Source: CAWCPR01 sp963797475 (lineage in GTDB: Bacteria; Chloroflexota; Anaerolineae; Anaerolineales; UBA4823). Taken from it: a stretch of 64,000 bases of DNA. The notes below the pieces were generated by a model. It ran no database searches and was not told the DNA's origin. It saw only the letters and a list, made by a program, of their open reading frames with translations. Below are positions 1 through 8,664 of this stretch, in pieces. Location: the NCBI GenBank assembly GCA_963797475.1, contig CAWCPR010000009.1:310001-374000 (forward strand). Reading direction: 5' to 3'. The first letter of the stretch is position 1; every line of letters starts with the position of its first letter. Both the position numbers and the translations under genes were made by a program.

Positions 1-39
1 CCCACCCTGACTGACTTTCAGGAGAAAAATAAAAAAACC

Positions 40-96
40 AAAAGTGTCGGGCGCTTGTGGCGCACCACGCAATATGACGAAAAGAGATTATCAAAA
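40..96 (-). repeat. dispersed ~55-bp structured repeat, copy 1
   Basis: Read on the minus strand, this stretch matches four other places in the window (15184-15284, 34660-34712, 34716-34770, 47590-47644). The shared core is GTGGTGCGCCACAAGCGCCC followed by RACACTTT, preceded by a looser GAT-ATCTC half. It lies directly upstream of the aldolase gene. The open frame that continues upstream of the aldolase start only translates this repeat, which argues against any start before 113. Confidence 0.75.
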
Positions 97-112
97 TAGG
101 GAAAATACCAAA

Positions 113-766
113 ATGCTTCCAAGAGAAGAGGCCTTAAATGCGATCATCAATGTTGGCGTTGTAGCGATTGTCCGTTTAGATAGCTCATCACAGCTTCAAG
201 CGGCGGCTAAAGCGATCCAGGCCGGAGGGATACGGGCGATAGAATTTACGATGACGACCCCTGGCGCTCTGGACATGCTTAAAGAGGCGGCGAATAATCT
301 AAACGAAACCACCGTCTTGGGCGCAGGAACAGTGCTGGACGCAGAAACGGCGCGAGCAGCAATCCTGGCAGGCGCGAAGTTTATTGTTGCGCCGAACCTC
401 AACCTGGACGTAATCGCAACAGCTCGCCGCTACAGCGTTGCGGTTATTCCTGGCGCTTTAACCCCCACCGAAATCGTGACTGCCTGGGACGCCGGAGCAG
501 ATATTGTAAAGATCTTCCCGGCTTCAATCGGCGGGCCCGAATTGATCAAGGCCTTGCGCGGGCCGCTGCCTCAGATCAAAATGATCCCCACGGGCGGCGT
601 AGATCTTCAGACGGCTGCCGCATTCATCCAGGCCGGGTCTGCTGGGATAGCAGTTGGCGGGAATTTGGTCAACAAAGAATCAATCCAGCGCGGACAGTTT
701 GACAAGATCACCAATCTGGCCAGGCAATATGTTGAAATTGTCTCACAAGCGCGGGGGATGATTTGA
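113..766 (+). CDS. eda: KDPG/KHG aldolase (2-dehydro-3-deoxy-phosphogluconate aldolase family)
   Basis: Class I aldolase of 217 residues, the usual family length. It should cleave 2-keto-3-deoxy-6-phosphogluconate to pyruvate and glyceraldehyde-3-phosphate, or 4-hydroxy-2-oxoglutarate to pyruvate and glyoxylate, in the cytoplasm. Visible motifs are IEFTMTTP (Glu44), GAGTVLD, IPGALTPTE, DIVKIFPA with the Schiff-base lysine at Lys133, and the phosphate-binding PTGGV. ATG 113 is chosen because the family fold starts there, AGGG lies about 11 nt upstream, and the earlier open frame is a repeat element. The next gene starts one base after the stop, so the two are co-transcribed. With the SelA-like enzyme at 5902-7056 it could work as the aldolase of a D-glucosaminate-type pathway (DgaF-like); that role is inferred. 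Confidence 0.9.
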   Translation: MLPREEALNAIINVGVVAIVRLDSSSQLQAAAKAIQAGGIRAIEFTMTTPGALDMLKEAANNLNETTVLGAGTVLDAETARAAILAGAKFIVAPNLNLDVIATARRYSVAVIPGALTPTEIVTAWDAGADIVKIFPASIGGPELIKALRGPLPQIKMIPTGGVDLQTAAAFIQAGSAGIAVGGNLVNKESIQRGQFDKITNLARQYVEIVSQARGMI

Positions 767-767
767 G

Positions 768-1895
768 ATGAAGACATCACCGTATAAACTAATGATACCG
801 GGCCCGATTCAGCCAGATGATGAGGTCCTGGAAGCGATGGGCAACCCGGTCCAACCGCATTATGGACCAGCGTTCCGAGATTTTTACAACGAAACGGCCG
901 CTCTGCTCAATAAAGTGTTTAACACGTCGGGGGATGTTTTTATATTCGTCGGCTCTGGCAGCGCCGCGATCGATGCCTGCATCGGCAGCACGGTGCCAGG
1001 CGGTGGGAAAATCCTGGTTGGCATCAACGGTTTTTTTGGAGAACGGCTGAAATCGATCGCCGAGAGTTACGATCTGCAAGTTTTACCCATAACTGCGGAA
1101 TGGGGGCAGCCGCTTCGATCCGAGGATTTCGAGGCTGCGTTGAAGAAACATGCAGGCGTCAAAGCAGTTGCAGTAGTTCATCTGGAAACTTCAACCACCA
1201 TTATCAACCCTGCCGAGGAGATCGGTGATATCACCCGCAAGCACGATTTGCCATTTATTCTCGATGCAGTTTCCTCCCTGGGCGGCGTGCCAGTGTGTAT
1301 GGATGACTGGGGGGTGGACCTCTGCGCCTCAGCCTCTCAGAAATGCCTGGGCGCGCCGCCCGGACTGGCGCCTGTTGCGGTTAGCGAGCGGGGTTGGGAG
1401 ATGCTCAAGCGCAACCCCAAACCAGGACATGGCTGGTATCTTAACCTGAACGTATGGCGGCAGTTCGCCAACGAATGGGCGGATTGGCATCCCTTTCCCA
1501 TCACCATGGCGACGAACAACATAGCAGCCCTCAGGGTTAGCCTCGACGAGCTGATGGAAGAGGGAATGGATGTCAGGCAGCGGCGCTATCGGGATTTGGC
1601 AATCAGACTCAGAAACGGAATGAGACGCATCGGCATGCCGCCTTTCACACCTGACGACCTGATGGCGCCAGTCATCACCGCGGGAAAAGCTCCAGAAGGC
1701 ATCCCGTCTGGGTCGATTGTGGAATATATGTCCGATGTACACCATATCAAGATTGCCGGCGGTTTAGGCGCATTAAAAGACAAAATAATTCGCATTGGTC
1801 ATATGTCACCTTCTCTCTCTCAGACAGATATCGACGACGTCATTCAGGCGCTCAGGGCCTTCCGGCCCGACTGGAAAAAGGGCCTGTTGTCCTAA
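768..1895 (+). CDS. class V aminotransferase, alanine-glyoxylate / serine-pyruvate type
   Basis: A 375-residue fold-type I PLP enzyme. The Schiff-base lysine is Lys192 in SASQKCLGAPPG, and Asp166 in FILDAVSSLGG is placed to bind the pyridine nitrogen. The C-terminal IRIGHM signature and KIAGGLG match the AGXT branch rather than cysteine desulfurases. The expected reaction is transfer of an amino group from alanine or serine to glyoxylate or another 2-oxo acid. It starts one nucleotide after the aldolase stop and is probably translationally coupled. Pairing with a KHG/KDPG aldolase fits removal of glyoxylate or amination of pyruvate, but a phosphonate or other amino-donor specificity cannot be excluded from sequence alone. 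Confidence 0.85.
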   Translation: MKTSPYKLMIPGPIQPDDEVLEAMGNPVQPHYGPAFRDFYNETAALLNKVFNTSGDVFIFVGSGSAAIDACIGSTVPGGGKILVGINGFFGERLKSIAESYDLQVLPITAEWGQPLRSEDFEAALKKHAGVKAVAVVHLETSTTIINPAEEIGDITRKHDLPFILDAVSSLGGVPVCMDDWGVDLCASASQKCLGAPPGLAPVAVSERGWEMLKRNPKPGHGWYLNLNVWRQFANEWADWHPFPITMATNNIAALRVSLDELMEEGMDVRQRRYRDLAIRLRNGMRRIGMPPFTPDDLMAPVITAGKAPEGIPSGSIVEYMSDVHHIKIAGGLGALKDKIIRIGHMSPSLSQTDIDDVIQALRAFRPDWKKGLLS

Positions 1896-1928
1896 AATGC
1901 AAATCGGGCAGAGATGAAAGGACAACCT

Positions 1929-2957
1929 ATGAAAATCATCACCCTTGGCGAAATCATGATGCGGTTATCACCGCCCAATCACCAACGCTTCAGTCAAGCG
2001 CAATCATTTGATGTCGTATATGGTGGCAGCGAGTTGAATGTCGCGGCTTCACTGGCGAACTACGGCCTGAGCACAGAATTTGTGACCCGCTTGCCTTCTA
2101 ATGATATCGGAGAGGCTTGCTTGAAGTATCTTAAACAAAATGAGATCGGCACCCATTTTATTATCCGCGGAGGAGAACGCTTAGGCATCTTCTTCCTCGA
2201 AATGGGGGCCGTGCAGCGAGCGAGCAAAGTCATTTACGACCGTAGTAATTCGTCCTTTGCAAATATTAAGCCCGAGATGTTCGATTGGAAATCTGTTTTT
2301 ACCGGCGCTAATTGGTTCCATTGTTCTGGTATTACACCTGCAGTCTCATCCGGGGCGGCAGCGGTTTGCCTCGAAGCCGCAAAAACTGCTAAAGAAATGG
2401 GGCTGACGGTCTCGTGTGACCTGAACTATCGAGAAAAATTATGGAAATGGGGCATGCTGCCAGGTGAAGTCATGTCTGAATTGGTTCAATTTGTAGATGT
2501 GGCGATTGGCAACGAAGAAGACGCCGAAAAAGTTTTTGGAATCAAAGCCCCCGATACAAACGTCAAGGCTGGTTATGTTGAGAATGAGAAATATTTGTTC
2601 GTCTGCGAAACCCTGGCCAAACGCTTTTCAAATCTCAAGACCATTGCCATCACGCTGCGCAGCTCGATCTCGGCCAGTCACAATAGCTGGTCGGGCGTGC
2701 TGTGGGATCAAGGCAATTTCTACACTGGGCCGAGGTATGAAATAACCCCGATCGTAGACCGTGTCGGTAGCGGCAATTCGTTCGCAGGGGGCCTGATCTT
2801 CGGTCTTTTAACCTACGATAATCACCAATCGGCCCTTAATTATGCGCTTGCAGCCTCCTGCTTGAAGCATACGATCTTTGGCGATATCAATTTAGTCAGC
2901 AAAGTCGAGGTTGAAAAGCTGATGATGGGTGATGAGTCAGGCCGGGTGTCTCGATAG
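1929..2957 (+). CDS. PfkB-family sugar kinase, KDG-kinase-like, catalytic Asp replaced by Asn
   Basis: Ribokinase-fold protein of 342 residues from ATG 1929; the first ATG at 1914 would add five residues and is less well placed. The N-terminal substrate signature is GGSELNVAASLANYG, as in 2-keto-3-deoxygluconate kinases. The C-terminal signature reads DRVGSGNSFAGG, where active members have D-x-x-G-x-G-D-S/T-F. The catalytic-base aspartate is therefore Asn283, encoded by an unambiguous AAT. Placed after a KDPG aldolase it would be expected to phosphorylate KDG, but the substitution predicts weak or absent kinase activity, a regulatory role, or a single-base error. A second PfkB gene at 10197 has an intact motif. 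Confidence 0.85.
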   Translation: MKIITLGEIMMRLSPPNHQRFSQAQSFDVVYGGSELNVAASLANYGLSTEFVTRLPSNDIGEACLKYLKQNEIGTHFIIRGGERLGIFFLEMGAVQRASKVIYDRSNSSFANIKPEMFDWKSVFTGANWFHCSGITPAVSSGAAAVCLEAAKTAKEMGLTVSCDLNYREKLWKWGMLPGEVMSELVQFVDVAIGNEEDAEKVFGIKAPDTNVKAGYVENEKYLFVCETLAKRFSNLKTIAITLRSSISASHNSWSGVLWDQGNFYTGPRYEITPIVDRVGSGNSFAGGLIFGLLTYDNHQSALNYALAASCLKHTIFGDINLVSKVEVEKLMMGDESGRVSR

Positions 2958-3000
2958 AGGCAATCGGAATGCCTGAGAAAACCAGCAATGGAGGCCAGCA

Positions 3001-3954
3001 ATGCGTGTGGTAATTATCGGTGGAACTGGACACGTAGGCACTTACCTGGTGCCTTCCCTGGTCGCGGCTGGCCACGAATTGATTAACCTCAGCCGGCAGC
3101 AACGCCAGCCCTACCATCCTTCCCCGGCCTGGAAGAAGGTCCGGCAAGTAATTATCGATCGCGAGACGGAGGACTCTGCCGGTATTTTTGGGAAACGTGT
3201 GAGCGAATTGCGTCCAGATGTGGTCATCGACATGATATGTTTCAAGCTCGAAAGCGCCCATCAACTGGTCGCTGCATTGCGTGGTCAGGTCCAGCACTTT
3301 CTGTTTTGCGGCAGCATTTGGGTTCATGGCCCCAGCGTGATCGTGCCAACCACCGAGCAGCAGCCGCGTCGTCCCTTTGGCGAATACGGGATTCAGAAGG
3401 CCGCCATTGAAACCTTCCTGCTTGACCAGGCGCGCCGCTATGGGTTTCCAGCGACCGTCGTGCTCCCAGGTCACATTGTGGGTCCCGGCTGGCTGCCGAT
3501 CAATCCGGCAGGCCACAACAATCCGGTCGTCTTCGAAAAGCTGGCCCATGGGGAAGAGCTGGCCTTACCTGACCTGGGGTTGGAAACATTGCATCATGTC
3601 CATGCCGACGACGTGGCCCAGGTTTTCATGAAAGCCCTGGCAAACTGGAGCGCGGCTGTGGGTGAAAGCTTCCATGCCGTCTCCCCGGCAGCGCTAACCC
3701 TGCGCGGCTACGCTGAAAGCATGGCTGACTGGTTCGGCCAACCCGCCCACCTGCGCTACCTGCCCTGGGAAGAATGGCGTTCGACTGTTTCTGCCAATGA
3801 GTCCGCTGCAACCTGGGACCATATTTCCCACAGTCCAAATTGCAGCATAGCCAAGGCGCAACGCCTGCTCGACTATCGCCCACGCTACGATTCTCTTCAA
3901 GCAGTATTCGAATCAGTGGAGTGGTTGATTCAAAATGGAAAGATCCGTATTTGA
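3001..3954 (+). CDS. NAD(P)-dependent sugar epimerase/dehydratase (extended SDR)
   Basis: 317 residues with an N-terminal Rossmann motif GGTGHVGTYL and an active-site YGIQK (Tyr-x-x-x-Lys), both typical of extended short-chain dehydrogenases acting on sugars. The C-terminal half (LHHVHADDVAQVF and downstream) resembles the substrate domain of NAD-dependent epimerase/dehydratases. GGAGG lies about 5 nt before ATG 3001. It is the fourth gene of the plus-strand block and presumably oxidises or epimerises the sugar or sugar acid that the downstream kinases and the aldolase consume. The exact substrate is not readable. Confidence 0.85.
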   Translation: MRVVIIGGTGHVGTYLVPSLVAAGHELINLSRQQRQPYHPSPAWKKVRQVIIDRETEDSAGIFGKRVSELRPDVVIDMICFKLESAHQLVAALRGQVQHFLFCGSIWVHGPSVIVPTTEQQPRRPFGEYGIQKAAIETFLLDQARRYGFPATVVLPGHIVGPGWLPINPAGHNNPVVFEKLAHGEELALPDLGLETLHHVHADDVAQVFMKALANWSAAVGESFHAVSPAALTLRGYAESMADWFGQPAHLRYLPWEEWRSTVSANESAATWDHISHSPNCSIAKAQRLLDYRPRYDSLQAVFESVEWLIQNGKIRI

Positions 3955-3992
3955 AAATCAATTGGCCTTGAAAGAGGAGTTTGCGAGGTTAA

Positions 3993-5141
3993 ATGGACAA
4001 GGATAATCATCCACCTTCCACCCCTGGTTGGGAAGATAGAACCCAAGAACCCTTTTACATGGGCGACTCGATTAAAGCCATACCGGGATGCCTTGAAACC
4101 TGCCTGGAGGCGGATCTGTTGCGCACGATACGGAAAGGGATGCAGAATGTCAAACCCACACGCATTTTTCTGGTGGGCTGTGGTACTTCCTATAACGCCT
4201 GTGAAGCGGTCGCTTACATTTGCCGGAAAGTATTGGATCTGCCGGCCGAGGTTCACGATGCGCTGGATTTTGAGCTTGACACCCCATTTGGGGTGGATGC
4301 GCAGGCGTTGGTCATCTCGATCAGCCACACAGGTCAAACCCTGGCGACCTGCCTGGCCAGCGAAAAAGCGAAAAGCTTAGGCGCCTTTACTGTAGGCATT
4401 GCATCCAATCCAAATTCCCGGTTAATCAAGAACGCGAGTTTCGGCTTGACAGATCCCTTTCCTCACGAAACGCGCCCGAGAGGAAAAACCCGCAGCTATC
4501 ACACTTCGACATTATTAGGCATGCTCGCCGCGCTGATGACCGCCTCCTCGGATACCCTCCGGGAGGATTTCATCGCTGAAATTAAGAAGGTAGCTCAAGC
4601 CATTCGCCAGAATTTGGACGAGTGGGAAAAAGCTGGCCGTTCTATCGCTGCTCGATGGGCGCAAGTAACGACCCATTATATGCTGGCCGGTTTCGGCGTT
4701 CAGAAACCTAACGCCGACGAGTTCGGATTAAAAATTGTCGAAGTCCTGGGGGAAGGCGCTACCAATTACAGCCTCGAAGAGTTCACCCATGGACCTGGGG
4801 CCAGTTTTCGTAAGGATATGGGCATCATCCTGTTCCAAACCGATCCACGCTCGCTAGCAAGATGCCTTGAAATCGCCAGAGGCGTCGCGGTGTCGGAAGC
4901 CCAATTGGTCGTGATTACGGATGCAGCCAGCGCGGCCTGGCCCGAAAAAGCCAGGGTCATACCGCTGCCCTCGCTTGAGAAAGCCGAACTGTTTGGCATC
5001 TTCCCGGCTGCCGCTGCGGCTCAAAACTTGCTTTACTTCCTGGCCATCGCTAAAGGCCTCAACCCGGATGTCAACTGCTTGAATATTCACCCCGAATTAG
5101 CCGGAGTTTCTGCAATCTTCTTCCCACCGGGAACCCACTAA
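3993..5141 (+). CDS. SIS-domain sugar isomerase (GlmS/AgaS/FrlB-like)
   Basis: A 382-residue protein with two SIS domains and no glutaminase domain. The first shows FLVGCGTSYNAC (residues ~55-70) and the phosphosugar-binding serines of SISHTGQT (~110). The second contains the conserved GEGATNYSLEEFTHGPG segment near residue 250, with the Glu typical of aldose-ketose isomerases and fructosamine deglycases. Likely roles are an amino-sugar-6-phosphate deaminase/isomerase or a fructosamine-6-phosphate deglycase. Its position between the epimerase and a glucokinase-like ROK gene, with NagA 11 kb away, favours amino-sugar metabolism. Substrate specificity is inferred from context. Confidence 0.85.
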   Translation: MDKDNHPPSTPGWEDRTQEPFYMGDSIKAIPGCLETCLEADLLRTIRKGMQNVKPTRIFLVGCGTSYNACEAVAYICRKVLDLPAEVHDALDFELDTPFGVDAQALVISISHTGQTLATCLASEKAKSLGAFTVGIASNPNSRLIKNASFGLTDPFPHETRPRGKTRSYHTSTLLGMLAALMTASSDTLREDFIAEIKKVAQAIRQNLDEWEKAGRSIAARWAQVTTHYMLAGFGVQKPNADEFGLKIVEVLGEGATNYSLEEFTHGPGASFRKDMGIILFQTDPRSLARCLEIARGVAVSEAQLVVITDAASAAWPEKARVIPLPSLEKAELFGIFPAAAAAQNLLYFLAIAKGLNPDVNCLNIHPELAGVSAIFFPPGTH

Positions 5142-5164
5142 TTTTTCGGACATACAGGTTTGAA

Positions 5165-5941
5165 ATGGAATTCCTGGGTCTAGATATCGGCGTCTCGTCA
5201 ATCAAGTACGGTCGGGTCAGCCTGGACGAGGAAACCACCGTCAGTAGATTTGATACGATTGCCATTCCGCAAATTTCGCGCCAGGAAAATTACGCCAGGG
5301 CAATCAACTTCTTGTTGCAAGACGCCATGCCTTATCAGGCGGTCTGCCTTGGGTTTCCCAGCCGCATTTGGGAAAACAAGATACTACGGGAAGATATTGA
5401 TTTCGACGGCCTGTGGACAGAGGTGCAGAATAACCTTCAGGCTCAGAAAGTGCCTTGCTTTGCGGTCAATGACGCGGATGCGGCCGGCATCGCAGAGGTG
5501 TATCGCAAGGGAGCGGAAGAATTGCGCTATGGCGTAACCGTTTTATTAACCCTTGGCAGCGGAATAGGTTCAGCCGTTTTTCTGGACGGGAAAATCCTCC
5601 CCAACACTGAAATGGGCACCATTGAAATGCACGGGATGACTGCTGAACAATACGCGGCTCCATCCATTAAGACCCAGGAATCGTTATCGATCCAGGGATG
5701 GGCGTCCCGCCTGCAGGAGGTCCTCGAGCGTGTCGAATTTATCCTCTCCCCGAATCATATCGTGTTGGGCGGCGGCATCAGCGCTGATTTTTTTGAATAT
5801 CAAGACCTGTTGAAAACCCGCGCCTCTCTACAACCGGCCTTTTATCGCAATCAGGCCGGGGTAATCGGCGCCGCGGTTTACGCAGCTTACCAGACCCGCT
5901 ATTACGATCTGATCGGTGAGCCGGGTATAAAATCCACCTGA
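5165..5941 (+). CDS. ROK-family kinase resembling polyphosphate glucokinase
   Basis: 258 residues of actin-like ATPase fold. LGLDIGVSSIKYG is the phosphate-1 loop, VNDADAAGIAE carries the catalytic Asp, LLTLGSGIGSAVF is phosphate-2, and ILGGGI-like VLGGGIS is the adenosine motif. The run LPNTEMGTIEM, followed by SIQGWASRLQEVL, closely follows the polyphosphate glucokinase (PpgK) pattern rather than NagK. It should phosphorylate glucose or a related hexose or amino-sugar at C6. It lies 23 bp after the SIS gene on the same strand. Its last 40 bp overlap the 3' end of the opposing PLP-enzyme gene (tail-to-tail), an arrangement that may couple their transcription. Confidence 0.85.
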   Translation: MEFLGLDIGVSSIKYGRVSLDEETTVSRFDTIAIPQISRQENYARAINFLLQDAMPYQAVCLGFPSRIWENKILREDIDFDGLWTEVQNNLQAQKVPCFAVNDADAAGIAEVYRKGAEELRYGVTVLLTLGSGIGSAVFLDGKILPNTEMGTIEMHGMTAEQYAAPSIKTQESLSIQGWASRLQEVLERVEFILSPNHIVLGGGISADFFEYQDLLKTRASLQPAFYRNQAGVIGAAVYAAYQTRYYDLIGEPGIKST

Positions 5942-7056
5942 CGGGCATATTCCTTGATCTTGGAGATGATGATCTGGACCTCTTCCATAGTCAGGGTGTG
6001 AGGATTAATGATGAGCGATTCATTCTTTTGGGTCACAAGTATTTTAGGATCACCATTTTGAAGCAGGTGCTCGAGACGATCCAGGGTAAATCCAGCCGAA
6101 GGCTCGACCCCGATGGCAATGCGCGGAATCACGGCTGGCTGAATCTTTGGCTGGTTCGGTATTAGCCGTTTCGTGACCAGCCCGGGAATGTCTGCAAGCA
6201 TCGTCTCAATCTGGTCACAAACCAAATTCCACTGCTGGAATCGTCCGGTTTCATCTTCTTTCAGGTATTCATCAACCGCGGCAACCAGACCGAGGATCGT
6301 TTCCTTACTGGCTTTCATAGGGCGTGCAACGGAATATTCGTAAGGCGCAGTTTGTAATGCGGCCGCTTCGATCAAATCCCGCTTGCCCACCATCAAACCA
6401 GAAGATTGCGGCCCGCGCAGATCTTTTCCGCCGCTGAAAATTACCAGGTCCGCCCCCCTTTGGGCAATGGTCCAAAGGTTGCTTTTTGGCGGTAGTTCCG
6501 CGGCGGCATCTACGATAACGGGTAGCTTGAAACGATGGGCAATCTCCAATGTCTGCTCTAATCCCAAAGAGGCTTCCAACATCTCTGCCTGCAAGAAGAA
6601 AACGACCGCCGCGGTATGCTCGTTAATCGCGCCTTCGAGCTCAAAAGGTTGGGTTTCAATGGCATTTCCAATTTCACATAGCCTGGCGCCGGCAATACGG
6701 ACGGCGCGATCGAACGGGTTGCGATGCGTGCACTGGATAATAATTTCATTTTTTGGTAATGGATCGGGTAATCTTGAGCGAAGAAATGGATCTGTCCCAG
6801 CCATACACGCAGCCGCGGCTTGCGTTAATCCCGCAGCCGCCCCAGCGGTGATGATTGCCGCCTCCAAATTCAGGCGTTTGGAGACATACTCCCCAGCACG
6901 GCGCGCCAGCTCGGCCAGATCGATGAAGCAGGCGGAGGCCTCAACCATCGCCTGGGCGGCCGATGGAAACATGCGGCTGCCTCCAAGCGAGGTGAGTGTT
7001 CCCCGGGCGTTGATCACCCGGCTCACTTGCAATGTATCGTACCAGGGTTCCGGCAT
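5902..7056 (-). CDS. SelA-like PLP enzyme (glucosaminate-6-phosphate ammonia-lyase type)
   Basis: 384 residues. The N-terminus (VINARGTLTSLGGSRMFP), TAGAAAGLTQAAAACMAGTD and the PLP lysine in FSGGKDLRGPQSSG place it in the SelA-related group that includes DgaE, which deaminates D-glucosaminate-6-phosphate to KDPG. True SelA can be excluded as the first choice because no SelB or tRNA-Sec is visible, and because the length is ~80 residues short of SelA. A KDPG aldolase in the same cluster makes the DgaE-type role attractive. It is transcribed divergently from the URO-D gene, across a gap holding a 52-bp palindrome. Function is inferred from family plus context. Confidence 0.8.
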   Translation of the reverse strand: MPEPWYDTLQVSRVINARGTLTSLGGSRMFPSAAQAMVEASACFIDLAELARRAGEYVSKRLNLEAAIITAGAAAGLTQAAAACMAGTDPFLRSRLPDPLPKNEIIIQCTHRNPFDRAVRIAGARLCEIGNAIETQPFELEGAINEHTAAVVFFLQAEMLEASLGLEQTLEIAHRFKLPVIVDAAAELPPKSNLWTIAQRGADLVIFSGGKDLRGPQSSGLMVGKRDLIEAAALQTAPYEYSVARPMKASKETILGLVAAVDEYLKEDETGRFQQWNLVCDQIETMLADIPGLVTKRLIPNQPKIQPAVIPRIAIGVEPSAGFTLDRLEHLLQNGDPKILVTQKNESLIINPHTLTMEEVQIIISKIKEYARQVDFIPGSPIRS

Positions 7057-7161
7057 AGATGACGACTCCTATTGGATTATGCAACCCTCATCAATTATAG
7101 CTCTTATTGGGTCGACCCTTCTTGATCATCTAGTGCTCTTTGGGATTTTCTGGGATAGGGG

Positions 7162-7213
7162 CCGGATTTGGGGGTGTGAGCGTGCGTACGCACGCTCACA
7201 CCCCCAAATCCGG
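7162..7213. repeat. perfect 52-bp palindrome in a divergent promoter gap
   Basis: Each 26-nt half is the exact reverse complement of the other, centred on GTAC. The left arm begins CCGGATTTGGGGGTGTGAG and continues GCGTGC before the centre. There is no loop and no mismatch. It lies between the start of the minus-strand PLP gene (7056) and the plus-strand URO-D gene (7289). No T-run follows on either strand, so it is not a normal terminator. Possible roles are an operator for a multimeric regulator, a cruciform-forming site or a REP/MITE remnant. Confidence 0.9.
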
Positions 7214-7288
7214 GGTTCTACCACAGTGATTCCTAAAGACCCATCATCTAAACACGTAAGAGCAGCCGCCCAATGCGTTTGAAGACCT

Positions 7289-8476
7289 ATGAACAAAAGA
7301 GACTTTGTCCAGCACAATGAAGAAGCCAAGGCGGTTTGGGAGGCTTATCTGGCCGGTCATCCTATACGCGTACCCGTATTGTTAGGGACAAGTCCACGTT
7401 ACTATCTCTACGATGAGGCCATCAATCCAAAAGGAAAGATTACATTCCAGGATTACTCTGAAAATGCTTTGGTGATGATGGATGTGCAGCTGCGCGCCGC
7501 GGAAGAGCGGGCATATACGGTGGCGCTGTGTTGCGATGACCAGGCCGGACCGCCCGAATATTATACCGTAGGGGTCGATTTGCTGCGTTACTTCGACGCC
7601 GCGTTTTTTGGCGCAAGCATCGAGTACCGCGATGGCCAAATGCCCGACACGGTCCCTCCGCTCGCCGGGGATCACAAGTTCTTGTTATTTGACCGCGGCC
7701 TGCCTGATCCACTCATGGGCGGGATCTTTGCCCACGCCCACCATCTCCATGAGGCCATGGCTCGCCGCATCCAGGCCGGCTTTACTTATCACGGGAAGCC
7801 TGTCAGGCTGGCTCCGTTTGGGACGGGTCATGATGGCCCTTTAACCGTAGCCACCAGCCTGCGCGGGCAAGAGCTCTACCTGGATTTCTATAACGATCCG
7901 AATTATGTCCGCCAGTTGTTGGATTTCATCGTCCAGGGGACGGTCTCCCGGATTAAAGCACACCTGCGTTTCTTTGGGCTGCCTGAAAATTCGGACGCGT
8001 GGGGCTGCCCGGATTTGGCGCGACCCGATCGAATCGAGTTTGCCGATGATGCAGTGCAAATGATCTCTACGGTTATGCTGCGTGAATTTGTGCTTCCGGC
8101 GCATAAAAAACTAAAACAGCAGTTGACGACCGCCGAACGGATCGGTATCCATCTGTGTGGAGATGCATCCCGGCATTTCAAGCTCCTGCGCGATGAATTG
8201 GGGACGTACTCTTTCGACACCGGCTTTCCCATTGATTTCGCCTGGGTGCGGCAGGAATTGGGACCGCAGGTCCAGATCTTGGGAGGCCCGCGGGTTCCTC
8301 TGCTGCTTAGCGGCACGCCAGATGAGGTCGCCGCCGAGACAGGCCGGATACTGAAATCTGGGATCATGGAGGGTGGTCGCTTCATTTTGCGAGACGGCAA
8401 TGCCCTGGCGCCGGGCACGCCGCTGGCAAACCTGGCTGCACTCTACCAGGCTGCAAAGGATTTCGGGATCTACTGA
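7289..8476 (+). CDS. URO-D-fold protein (uroporphyrinogen decarboxylase / cobamide methyltransferase superfamily)
   Basis: 395 residues of URO-D TIM-barrel type. The motif GIHLCGDASRHF has the His-x-Cys pair that binds zinc in MtaA/MtbA-type corrinoid methyltransferases. The tail GGRFILRDGNALAPGTPLANL is the usual end of this family. It lacks the N-terminal arginine motif of true HemE, and no haem genes are nearby. It follows the divergent gap and precedes sugar-isomerase and kinase genes, so it may handle a methylated or carboxylated sugar intermediate. That is an inference; such URO-D paralogues in sugar clusters have no settled function. Confidence 0.8.
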   Translation: MNKRDFVQHNEEAKAVWEAYLAGHPIRVPVLLGTSPRYYLYDEAINPKGKITFQDYSENALVMMDVQLRAAEERAYTVALCCDDQAGPPEYYTVGVDLLRYFDAAFFGASIEYRDGQMPDTVPPLAGDHKFLLFDRGLPDPLMGGIFAHAHHLHEAMARRIQAGFTYHGKPVRLAPFGTGHDGPLTVATSLRGQELYLDFYNDPNYVRQLLDFIVQGTVSRIKAHLRFFGLPENSDAWGCPDLARPDRIEFADDAVQMISTVMLREFVLPAHKKLKQQLTTAERIGIHLCGDASRHFKLLRDELGTYSFDTGFPIDFAWVRQELGPQVQILGGPRVPLLLSGTPDEVAAETGRILKSGIMEGGRFILRDGNALAPGTPLANLAALYQAAKDFGIY

Positions 8477-8528
8477 TTTATGCATCCAATCTACCCAACA
8501 CTTTTTCTGAACACCCGGTTGATCAAGA

Positions 8529-8542
8529 GGCTGCCGGCAGCC
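8529..8542. other. short GC-rich palindrome after the URO-D gene
   Basis: GGCTGCCGGCAGCC is a perfect 14-bp palindrome that can form a tight hairpin about 50 bp after the URO-D stop. It has no T-run, so termination here would be weak or factor-assisted. Confidence 0.3.
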
Positions 8543-8584
8543 CGGGGCTAGACAAGCGACCCTCGGCATGATACAATCTTGCTT

Positions 8585-8603
8585 GATGAAATATAGTTTC
8601 ATC
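8585..8603. promoter_or_regulatory. inverted repeat upstream of the isomerase-like gene (possible operator)
   Basis: GATGAAA and TTTCATC form perfect 7-bp arms around a 5-nt spacer in the AT-rich leader between 8477 and 8664. The placement upstream of a short ORF and the isomerase-like gene suits an operator for a sugar-responsive repressor. The regulator is unknown and no -35/-10 pair is clear. Confidence 0.4.
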
Positions 8604-8664
8604 TAATGAAAATAGAATTGCAGTTGGCGGCAATTCCATCCACCCACCAGAACGGAGGCTTTCA

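Noticed and set aside
44..112. N-terminal extension of the KDPG aldolase from GTG 44
   Set aside because: It translates repeat copy 1; the family start is at 113.
6383..7282. 299-codon plus-strand open frame
   Set aside because: Antisense to the PLP-enzyme gene and read through the 52-bp palindrome; low-complexity Ser/Arg/Ala content.
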